NCBI GenBank assembly: GCA_900541045.1 | Contig: UQID01000036.1 | Location: forward strand, 1 to 12,202 | Length of the DNA stretch: 12,202 bases | DNA from: an uncultured Collinsella sp. | Lineage (GTDB): Bacteria > Actinomycetota > Coriobacteriia > Coriobacteriales > Coriobacteriaceae | Reading direction: 5' to 3' | Shown: one piece after another, positions 7,001-12,202 of the stretch | How the letters are laid out: every line of letters begins with the position of its first letter | Numbering within the stretch: the first letter of the stretch is position 1 | Made by a program: the position numbers and the translations under genes | The notes under the pieces: generated by a model | The model's database searches: none | Seen by the model: only the letters and a program-made list of their open reading frames with translations | Told to the model about the DNA's origin: nothing

Positions 7001-7627
7001 ATGTCTACCAAGATTGAAGTCAATGCCATGGGCGATGCCTGCCCGCTGCCCGTCGTCAAGACGCTTAAGGCACTCAAACAGCTTGATGGCGAGGGTGCCG
7101 TGGTGACCTCGGTCGATAACGAGACCGCCGTCAAGAACATCTCCAAGATGGCGCAGGAGAAGGGCTGCACGGCCTCGGTCGAGAAGGTTTCTGACGCCGA
7201 GTGGCACGTGACCGTGGCGACCTCTGGTGCCGTTGCCGTGGTCGATCCCGAGCAGGATGGCGCTGCCTTTTGTGATGCCAGCGCCGGCAAGGGCAAGCTC
7301 GTCATTTCCGTCTACACCGACTGCATGGGCCGTGGCGACGACGAGCTGGGCCACAAGCTCATGAAGGCGTTTATCTTTGCCGTGACGCAGCAGGAGGAGC
7401 TGCCCGCGACCATGCTGTTCTACAACGGCGGCGCCAAGCTCACCGTCGAGGGCTCGCCGGTGCTCGATGACCTGAAGGGTCTGGCGGAGCAGGGTGTCGA
7501 GATTCTCACCTGTGGCACCTGCCTCGACCACTATGGCATCAAGGACCAGCTTGCCGTGGGCGAGGTCACCAACATGTACGTGATCGTGGAGAAGATGGAG
7601 CAGGCCGTGCGCGTCGTGCGCCCGTAG
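7001..7627 (+). CDS. yedF: YedF family selenium-metabolism protein (TusA-like + DsrE-like domains)
   Basis: This 208-aa cytoplasmic protein has two domains. Residues 1-75 are TusA/SirA-like with the CPLP motif at C14 (GDACPLPVVKTLKAL). Residues about 98-208 are DsrE/DsrF-like. Other cysteines that could carry persulfide or perselenide are C108 (YTDCMGRGDDELG) and the CGTC pair C171/C174 (LTCGTCLDHYGI). This fused form is the family known to co-occur with selD and to be named a selenium-metabolism protein; by family logic it would shuttle selenium or sulfur as a persulfide-type carrier, but its exact reaction is not established. The ATG at 7001 follows AAAGGAAAA; an in-frame TTG at 6986 lies in the hairpin's T-run and is rejected. 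The gene lies 19 bases before the DUF3343 gene and likely shares its transcript. Confidence 0.93.
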   Translation: MSTKIEVNAMGDACPLPVVKTLKALKQLDGEGAVVTSVDNETAVKNISKMAQEKGCTASVEKVSDAEWHVTVATSGAVAVVDPEQDGAAFCDASAGKGKLVISVYTDCMGRGDDELGHKLMKAFIFAVTQQEELPATMLFYNGGAKLTVEGSPVLDDLKGLAEQGVEILTCGTCLDHYGIKDQLAVGEVTNMYVIVEKMEQAVRVVRP

Positions 7628-7646
7628 CGTATTGGTTGGAGTTGCC

Positions 7647-7898
7647 ATGAGGGAAAAGCGCCCGGCGCTTGTCATCACGTTTCCCACCACGGCGGCCGCC
7701 ATGGGCTGCGAGTCCCTTTGCATCGAGCGCGGCCTTCCCGGGCGAACGATTCCCGTGCCCGGGGAGGTCGCTGCCGGCTGCGGTCTGGCGTGGAAGGCGT
7801 TGCCTGCCGATGAGGAACTGCTGCGCAGCGAGCTTGCCGCGGCGGGCGTTCCCACCGAGGGCTATACCGTGATTGATATGTGGGAGGTCGTGCGATGA
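7647..7898 (+). CDS. DUF3343 small protein, putative Se/S carrier
   Basis: This 83-aa protein matches the DUF3343 pattern (PF11823, described as putative Se/S carrier-like). It has an N-terminal beta strand ALVITFPTT, a helix with ESLCIERG, then TIPVPGEVAAGCGLAWKA (35-52) with the conserved cysteine C45. C21 and C25 are extra cysteines. Family members usually lie next to class V cysteine desulfurases and orphan-type selD loci, as here. The ATG at 7647 is chosen because TTGGAG lies seven bases upstream and the domain starts there. Its stop overlaps the start of the cysteine desulfurase as ATGA (7895-7898), so the two products are probably made in step and may interact. Its role as carrier is inferred from family context, not shown. 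Confidence 0.88.
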   Translation: MREKRPALVITFPTTAAAMGCESLCIERGLPGRTIPVPGEVAAGCGLAWKALPADEELLRSELAAAGVPTEGYTVIDMWEVVR

Positions 7899-9034
7899 TC
7901 TACCTGGATAACGCGGCGACGACCATGCACAAGCCGCAGACGGTCATCGATGCCGTGACGCAGGCGATGTGCTCGCTCGGCAATGCTGGGCGCGGTGCCA
8001 CGTCGGGTGCGCTCGATGCGGCGCGTACCATCCACGGCTGCCGCGCCAAGCTTGCGCGCTTGCTGGGTTGCCCGAGGGCGGACCATGTGTGCTTTACGCC
8101 CAACTCCACCGCGGCGCTCAACACCGTCATCAATGGCGTGGTGTGCCCCGGCGACCGTGTGGTCACGACGGTGCTTGAGCACAACTCCGTGCTGCGTCCG
8201 CTTAACCGCCTTGCGGCAGAGCAGGGCGTGACCGTTGAGCATGCGGGCTGCGACGCGAACGGCGCGCTCGACTACGACGAGCTCGAGCAGCTGGTCACGC
8301 CGGGCACGCGTGCCGTGGTGGTGACGCACGCCTCCAATGTGACCGGCAACGCGGTCGACGTTTCGCGTGTGTCTGCCATCGCGCATGCGGCAGGTGCGCT
8401 GGTGATCGTCGACGCCTCGCAGTCTGCCGGCACGGCGAAGATTGACATGGATGCCATGGGACTTGACGTCGTGTGCTTTACCGGCCACAAGGGGCTTATG
8501 GGACCTCAAGGCACCGGCGGCCTGGCCGTGGCGGAAGGCATTGACGTGGCTCCGTGGGCCATGGGTGGCACCGGTGTTCACAGCTTCGATGAGCTGCAGC
8601 CGCTTGAGTGGCCCACGCGCCTTGAGGCGGGCACGCTCAACGGTCACGGTATCGCAGGCCTTTCCGCCGGTCTCGACTTTATCGAGGCCCAGGGCGGGGT
8701 CGAGGCGATTGCGGCGCATGAGCGCTCGCTTGCAGAGCGCTTCCTCACCGGCGTTCGCGAAATCCCCGGCATTGCGCTCTACGGTGCGTTTGACCAACCC
8801 GCGCGCTCGGCGATCGTCTCACTCAACGTGGGTGATATCGATTCGGCCGAGATCTCGGACGCGCTCATGCAAGGGTGGGGGATTGCGACGCGTCCCGGCG
8901 CCCATTGCGCTCCGCTCATGCACCGCGCGCTCGGGACCGAGCGCCAGGGTGTCGTTCGCTTTTCGTTTGGGTATTTCAACACGGACGAAGAAGTCGATAC
9001 TGCGATTGACGCTTTGCGCGATTTAGCCTGCTAG
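7895..9034 (+). CDS. Class V PLP-dependent cysteine desulfurase-like protein (selenium-operon type)
   Basis: This 379-aa protein is a NifS/SufS-fold aminotransferase class V enzyme that would remove sulfur from cysteine, or selenium from selenocysteine, to give alanine and a protein-bound persulfide or perselenide. It opens MIYLDNAATT, the standard start of the fold. VDASQSAG contains D173, which pairs with the PLP ring nitrogen. FTGHKGLMGPQGTGGL contains K199, the Schiff-base lysine. GAHCAPLMHR contains the catalytic C338. H98 lies in the usual PLP-stacking region. The start is fixed by the ATGA overlap with the DUF3343 gene and by GGGAGG a few bases upstream. This subgroup is commonly found with selD, yedF and DUF3343, and is the last gene before a strong terminator. 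Sulfur versus selenium preference cannot be read from sequence. Confidence 0.93.
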   Translation: MIYLDNAATTMHKPQTVIDAVTQAMCSLGNAGRGATSGALDAARTIHGCRAKLARLLGCPRADHVCFTPNSTAALNTVINGVVCPGDRVVTTVLEHNSVLRPLNRLAAEQGVTVEHAGCDANGALDYDELEQLVTPGTRAVVVTHASNVTGNAVDVSRVSAIAHAAGALVIVDASQSAGTAKIDMDAMGLDVVCFTGHKGLMGPQGTGGLAVAEGIDVAPWAMGGTGVHSFDELQPLEWPTRLEAGTLNGHGIAGLSAGLDFIEAQGGVEAIAAHERSLAERFLTGVREIPGIALYGAFDQPARSAIVSLNVGDIDSAEISDALMQGWGIATRPGAHCAPLMHRALGTERQGVVRFSFGYFNTDEEVDTAIDALRDLAC

Positions 9035-9048
9035 AGCGTATATACTTG

Positions 9049-9078
9049 CGGGACGGGTCTTTTGCCCGTCCCGTTTTT
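9049..9078 (+). terminator. Intrinsic terminator of the selenium operon
   Basis: CGGGACGGG (9049-9057) and CCCGTCCCG (9065-9073) form a perfect 9-bp stem with a seven-base loop, followed directly by TTTTT (9074-9078). It starts 15 bases after the cysteine desulfurase stop. This is the clearest terminator in the window and marks the end of the 2584-9034 gene run, separating it from brnQ. Confidence 0.92.
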
Positions 9079-9101
9079 GTTTCGACCCGAAAGGTGTGCC
9101 T

Positions 9102-10460
9102 ATGGCTTCATCCGCCCCGCGCGGTCTGCGTTTCGACCATGTCGTTACCGTCGGCATTGCGCTGTTCTCGATGCTCTTTGGCGCCGGTAACCTCATCATT
9201 CCGCCGCTGCTGGCACTTCAGGCCGGCACGGCCACGCCGCTTGCCATGATCGGCTTTTTGATTGCCGCTATCGGTCTGCCCGTCATGGGTTTTATCGCCG
9301 TAGCGCTTGCCGGAACGGCGCGCGAGCTTGCCGGCCGCGTGCACCCCAAGTTTGGTGAATTTTTTGTCGCGGCGGTGTATCTGGCCATCGGCCCGTGCTT
9401 GGCCATTCCGCGCACAAGCTCTACGGCGTTCGAAATGCTGGTGCCGCTGCTACCCGAGGGTGTTTCACTCGGCACGGCACGTTTGGTGTTTGCCATTGGG
9501 TTCTTCGTCGTCGCGTTTGTGCTCACGCTGCGCCCGGGCGTCATCACACGCGTGCTCGGTCGCATTACGGGCCCCGCGCTCATTGCGCTCATCGTGCTGG
9601 TTGTGGGTGCCGCCGTGATCTCGCCGCTGGGACCGGCTGCCGCGCCTCAGGCTCCCTACGATGCAGGCGCCGCCGTGCAGGGCTTTCTGACTGGCTATCA
9701 GACCATGGACCTGCTCGCGTCGCTCGCCTTCGGCATCATCATCGCCGAGACCATCCACGAGCTGGGTGTTACCGATGACAAGCGCGTGGCCTTTGAGATT
9801 TCGCGTTCCGGTGTGATCGCCGGCGTGCTCATGGCCATCATCTACTGCGGACTGGGCCTTGCCGGTATGCAGCTCGGCACCGTGATGCCCGACGCTACCA
9901 ACGGCGCCGCCATCCTTGCGCGTTCGGCCTCCATGCACTTTGGTCTTGCTGGCACGGTTGTCGTCTTTGCGATTTTCTTCCTAGCCTGCATGAACGTGTG
10001 CATTGGCCTTATCAGCTGCTGCTCGCGTTACTTCTGCGAGACGTATGTGGTCGAAGGGGGAGCGGAGGCCTCCGAGGAGGCCATGCGCCGCCCCTTTGCG
10101 GTTCTCGCCTTTGTGTTCGCGGCGTTTTCGTGCGTGCTCTCCAACGTGGGCCTCGACGTGATTCTTATGTTCTCGGTGCCTATGCTCAACGCCTTGTATC
10201 CCGTTGCCATCGTGCTGGTGCTGATGGGCCTGGTGCACGGCTTTTGCGACGCCCGTCCGCAGGTGTGGGTCTGGGTCGGCGGCGTGGTTGCCGTGCAGAG
10301 TGTGATCACCTCGGTCCGCGATGCGTTCTTTGCGGGCGCGTGGCTGCCGTTTGATGTGCTGCCGCTGGCGGATATCGGTGCCGCTTGGGCGCCGGTTGCC
10401 GTGGTGGCGTTTGTGATTGGCCTGCTCCATAGTCGTTTTGTTGCACATTCGAGGAGCTAA
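9102..10460 (+). CDS. brnQ: Branched-chain amino acid transport system II carrier protein (LIVCS family)
   Basis: This 452-aa inner-membrane carrier, of the usual family length and with about 12 predicted helices, imports leucine, isoleucine and valine with Na+ or H+. Diagnostic motifs are FSMLFGAGNLIIPP (22-35), GPCLAIPRTSSTAFE (97-111) and GYQTMDLLASLAFGIIIAET (198-217). The ATG at 9102 follows GAAAGG; a GTG at 9096 would add two residues. The gene sits between the selenium operon terminator and the tRNA promoter, so it is probably a single-gene unit. I see no strong promoter in the 67 bases before it. TATACT at 9041-9046 has no well-spaced -35 and would initiate within the terminator. It has no evident link to the selenium genes. 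Confidence 0.94.
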   Translation: MASSAPRGLRFDHVVTVGIALFSMLFGAGNLIIPPLLALQAGTATPLAMIGFLIAAIGLPVMGFIAVALAGTARELAGRVHPKFGEFFVAAVYLAIGPCLAIPRTSSTAFEMLVPLLPEGVSLGTARLVFAIGFFVVAFVLTLRPGVITRVLGRITGPALIALIVLVVGAAVISPLGPAAAPQAPYDAGAAVQGFLTGYQTMDLLASLAFGIIIAETIHELGVTDDKRVAFEISRSGVIAGVLMAIIYCGLGLAGMQLGTVMPDATNGAAILARSASMHFGLAGTVVVFAIFFLACMNVCIGLISCCSRYFCETYVVEGGAEASEEAMRRPFAVLAFVFAAFSCVLSNVGLDVILMFSVPMLNALYPVAIVLVLMGLVHGFCDARPQVWVWVGGVVAVQSVITSVRDAFFAGAWLPFDVLPLADIGAAWAPVAVVAFVIGLLHSRFVAHSRS

Positions 10461-10471
10461 GGCATCAATGC

Positions 10472-10500
10472 TTGCACAGGCGGGGAGTCTCCCCTATAAT
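10472..10500 (+). promoter_or_regulatory. Near-consensus sigma-70 promoter for the tRNA pair
   Basis: TTGCAC (10472-10477) and a perfect TATAAT (10495-10500) are separated by exactly 17 bases, about 50 bases before tRNA-Pro. Most of the spacer is the palindrome GGGGA-GTC-TCCCC (10482-10494). This could be a protein site, or could act as the end of brnQ transcription, although no T-tract follows. Confidence 0.82.
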
Positions 10501-10551
10501 TTCCTTCGCTTTGGGACACGCAAGGTTTAGACCTTAGCTGCTCAACACCTT

Positions 10552-10628
10552 CGGGACGTGGCGCAGTTTGGTAGCGCGCCTGCTTTGGGAGCAGGATGTC
10601 GCAGGTTCAAATCCTGTCGTCCCGACCA
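10552..10628 (+). tRNA. tRNA-Pro (anticodon UGG)
   Basis: The sequence folds as a full cloverleaf. The acceptor arms are CGGGACG and CGTCCCG, the D stem is GCGC/GCGC, and the anticodon stem is CCTGC/GCAGG with loop TTTGGGA giving anticodon TGG (10586-10588). The T arm is GCAGG-TTCAAAT-CCTGT. The discriminator is A and CCA is encoded. It is the first gene after the promoter at 10472-10500. Confidence 0.96.
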
Positions 10629-10634
10629 TATCTT

Positions 10635-10708
10635 GCGGGCGTAGTTCAATGGTAGAACCCCAGCCTTCCAAGCTGATGACGCGGGTTCGATTCCCGTCGC
10701 CCGCTCCA
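10635..10708 (+). tRNA. tRNA-Gly (anticodon UCC)
   Basis: The cloverleaf has acceptor arms GCGGGCG/CGCCCGC, D stem GTTC/GAAC, anticodon loop CTTCCAA with anticodon TCC (10667-10669), and T arm GCGGG-TTCGATT-CCCGT. The discriminator is T, followed by an encoded CCA. The outermost pair of the anticodon stem is a C-A mismatch (10660 and 10676). It lies six bases after tRNA-Pro, so both are cut from one transcript. Confidence 0.96.
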
Positions 10709-10720
10709 TAGGATAGTTTT

Positions 10721-10756
10721 AACGGCTTTGGCTCCTTTTGGTGTCAGAGCCGTTTT
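10721..10756 (+). terminator. Intrinsic terminator of the tRNA operon
   Basis: AACGGCT (10721-10727) pairs with AGCCGTT (10748-10754). The stem extends inward with wobble pairs to about 12 bp, and TTTT (10753-10756) lies at the 3' side. It follows the tRNA-Gly CCA by 12 bases. Confidence 0.82.
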
Positions 10757-10773
10757 CATATACATGCCGGGGA

Positions 10774-10857
10774 CCCCACATCCCCTCCTAAGTTGCGGTG
10801 AAATACGGACTGTTTTTCGGCTTTTACGGCCCAGGTAGTCCGTATTTCACCGCAACT
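10774..10857. repeat. Palindromic repeat, copy 1 (21-bp arms, 25-base loop, CCCCTCCT flank)
   Basis: Perfectly complementary 21-base arms lie at 10791-10811 (starting AGTTGCGGTGAAATACGG) and 10837-10857, around a 25-base loop (10812-10836). The left flank CCCCACATCCCCTCCTA (10774-10790) reappears inverted on the right side of copy 2. There is no T-tract. It looks like a REP-like or terminal-repeat structure rather than a terminator. The following 164 bases up to the next gene contain only a small GGTCG/CGACC hairpin (10891-10903) and an 11-base-spaced repeat of AGCTTTTGG (10952 and 10963). Confidence 0.88.
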
Positions 10858-11042
10858 ATTTGTAAGGTTGGAATTTGATGCCGTTGGGAGGGTCGTAGCG
10901 ACCGTCTACCGAGAGTGGAAATATTTTTTGAAGCTCTGACCTGCGACGTCAAGCTTTTGGTCAGCTTTTGGCAAGGCCTGCGGACGGAAGCATGCGATAG
11001 CGTAATGGCATTCTCTCCGCCGTGATGGTTATGGGGTTGGCC

Positions 11043-12044
11043 ATGCTCGATAAAGGCAAACATTTTCCGCAATCATATGCAAGGATGCTATTCTCGGCCC
11101 TCGGAATTCATCAAGATAGTCAGCTGCTTATAACAATTGATCCTTGGGATGAACGCCGTGCGCGCGAGCTTATGCAGGAAGAGCTCATGCTTCGTCTTTA
11201 CAACCATGTGTATGCGGATCCGGTCTATTGGAATAATCTTGGGATTGAAAATCGCATTTTTCAGCTGGCATCCGCTATTGCGGTCGTTGAACCGGATGTT
11301 GTGTTTTGCGGATCGACGGCAGCGCTGCTCTACGGCATCGGCTCGGCGTATACGCTTCTGGATAAAGTGCAAGTACTGCTGCCACGGTCTACAAGGCGTG
11401 ATACGTATGAGTTCGTTGAATACAAGCGCTGGCGGGCGGGCGAAGTGTGGCGGCTAGGTCTGTTTACACTGACGGATCCGTGTCGAACGGTTGTTGATAT
11501 CGCTCGAACGAGCGCCTTTCGCTATGCGCTGGGCTATGTCGATGGCTTGGCCCGTGAGTACGATGTCGATCGCGAAGAGCTGTGTGCGTATGCACAGGCC
11601 AATTGCCGCGGTTTGCATGGCATCGCCCGTGCGTTTGGCGTGTTCGAGTTTATGGACGGCAGGTCAGATAATGGCGGCGAGTCCGAGGCGAGAGCAGCGA
11701 TGATTCTTGCTGGGGTTGCCGCGCCTGAGCTTCAAGTTGAGATAACACGACCGGGAAACGCTGGCTATTATCTAGCAGATTATGGTTGGCAGATGCCAGA
11801 CGGCTCATGGACGCTGGCAGAGCTGCATGGACTAGGTAAGTTTGAAGACGAAGCTCAAAATGATCCAGAGCAAGCGGCGGCAAAAACCTATCGAGCGGCC
11901 CTCATGCGCGACGCGAACCTTCGCGCTATGGGCCACAACGTCATTCATTTCAAACTCTCGGACACCTACGACGTTGAAATGTTCGGTGCCATGATGCGCG
12001 GTTACGGCATTCCGACAACAAAACCCTACGCCGACTCCCGATAG
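11043..12044 (+). CDS. AbiEi-like / DUF559-like (PD-(D/E)XK fold) protein of unknown function
   Basis: This 333-aa protein is probably cytoplasmic. Its N-terminal two thirds resemble the AbiEi antitoxin-like family seen in actinobacteria: GSTAALLYGIG (90-100) corresponds to the SAAxLxGL motif and DPCRTVVDIAR (145-155) to the PARTLVDLAR motif. The last third resembles a DUF559/VSR-like nuclease core, with E213/E215 (GESEARA), QVEI, D246 (LADYGW), E261-LHGLGK with K266, and RDANLRAMGHNVIHF. The acidic residues and lysine fit a PD-(D/E)XK layout, so catalysis is possible but unproven. Start choice is uncertain: GTG 11022 and ATGs 11025, 11031 and 11043 are all in frame, and 11043 has GGGG six bases upstream. 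Codon use is visibly AT-richer than its neighbours, suggesting transfer. No AbiEii-type toxin gene accompanies it. It lies between two copies of a palindromic repeat. Confidence 0.75.
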   Translation: MLDKGKHFPQSYARMLFSALGIHQDSQLLITIDPWDERRARELMQEELMLRLYNHVYADPVYWNNLGIENRIFQLASAIAVVEPDVVFCGSTAALLYGIGSAYTLLDKVQVLLPRSTRRDTYEFVEYKRWRAGEVWRLGLFTLTDPCRTVVDIARTSAFRYALGYVDGLAREYDVDREELCAYAQANCRGLHGIARAFGVFEFMDGRSDNGGESEARAAMILAGVAAPELQVEITRPGNAGYYLADYGWQMPDGSWTLAELHGLGKFEDEAQNDPEQAAAKTYRAALMRDANLRAMGHNVIHFKLSDTYDVEMFGAMMRGYGIPTTKPYADSR

Positions 12045-12072
12045 CGAAATCGTTCGCAGCCAATCTTTAATA

Positions 12073-12154
12073 AGTTGCGGTGAAATACGGACTGTTGAGG
12101 ACTTTATAGGCATGAAATAGTCCGTATTTCACCGCAACTGAGGAGGGGATGGGG
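12073..12154. repeat. Palindromic repeat, copy 2 (identical arms, different loop)
   Basis: Arms at 12073-12093 and 12119-12139 are identical in sequence to those of copy 1. The loop (12094-12118) is again exactly 25 bases but largely different in sequence. The right flank GAGGAGGGGATGGGG (12140-12154) is the reverse complement of the left flank of copy 1, apart from a two-base gap and one end base. It starts 28 bases after the stop of the AbiEi-like gene. Confidence 0.88.
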
Positions 12155-12160
12155 CTGAGG

Positions 12161-12202
12161 CTGTCTCTTATACACATCTCCGAGCCCACGAGACACTCGC
12201 TA
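12161..12202 (+). other. Illumina Nextera adapter and index remnant (not genomic)
   Basis: Bases 12161-12179 (CTGTCTCTTATACACATCT) are the Tn5 mosaic end as used in Nextera libraries. They are followed by CCGAGCCCACGAGAC (12180-12194), the remainder of the read-2 side adapter. The last eight bases, ACTCGCTA, sit where an i7 index belongs. Genomic sequence therefore ends at about 12160. Confidence 0.98.

Noticed and set aside
9006..9046. Promoter for brnQ from TTGACG and TATACT
   Set aside because: The spacing is about 29 bases, and initiation would fall in the terminator stem.
10952..10971. Two AGCTTTTGG copies spaced 11 bases as an operator
   Set aside because: They are short, single-strand-type repeats with no promoter recognised nearby, so could be chance.
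10791..12139. Repeats as a CRISPR array
   Set aside because: There are only two units 1.2 kb apart, each internally palindromic, with a gene between them and no spacer series or cas genes.
12161..12179. A natural Tn5/IS50 end
   Set aside because: The 19 bases are the engineered mosaic end and continue directly into Nextera adapter and index, not into transposon sequence.

Overview
The window is about 12.2 kb of GC-rich bacterial DNA with every recognisable protein gene on the + strand. It reads as the chromosome of an anaerobic actinobacterium of the Coriobacteriia, probably Collinsella or a close relative. That is an inference from four things: the GC-rich codon use, a selenium gene set next to a double-cubane reductase, a BrnQ carrier, and an AbiEi-like/DUF559-like protein. 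No marker gene proves the genus. The last 42 bases are not genomic: they are Illumina Nextera adapter, so the window is the end of an assembled contig.

Layout. (1) Positions 2-2507 hold the end of a di/oligopeptide ABC importer: a 5'-truncated DppC-type permease and two overlapping ATPases of DppD and DppF type. (2) Positions 2584-9034 hold a seven-gene run. In order these are a 2-hydroxyacyl-CoA dehydratase-like double-cubane-cluster protein, its BadF/HgdC-type ATPase activator, a GT4 glycosyltransferase, selD, yedF, a DUF3343 putative Se/S carrier, and a class V cysteine desulfurase. A strong terminator ends the run. selD has an in-frame UGA at the catalytic position (residue 17) followed by a hairpin that fits bacterial SECIS rules, so it is very probably itself a selenoprotein. 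(3) Positions 9102-10460 hold brnQ, a branched-chain amino acid carrier. (4) A near-consensus promoter drives tRNA-Pro(UGG) and tRNA-Gly(UCC), which end at a hairpin terminator. (5) Positions 10774-12154 hold a visibly AT-richer gene for a protein with AbiEi-like and PD-(D/E)XK/DUF559-like regions. It lies between two palindromic repeats that share identical 21-base arms but have different 25-base loops.

How the genes may work together. The cysteine desulfurase, DUF3343 protein and YedF look like a chain that mobilises and carries reduced selenium (or sulfur), and SelD converts selenide to selenophosphate. SelD is translationally overlapped with the glycosyltransferase, which follows the activator by 14 bases. 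This suggests that selenophosphate chemistry, a sugar transfer and an ATP-driven low-potential reductase belong to one process. The end product is not evident from sequence. A selenosugar or another selenium-containing small molecule or cofactor is a reasonable but untested idea, and this operon is the best candidate in the window for an undescribed system.
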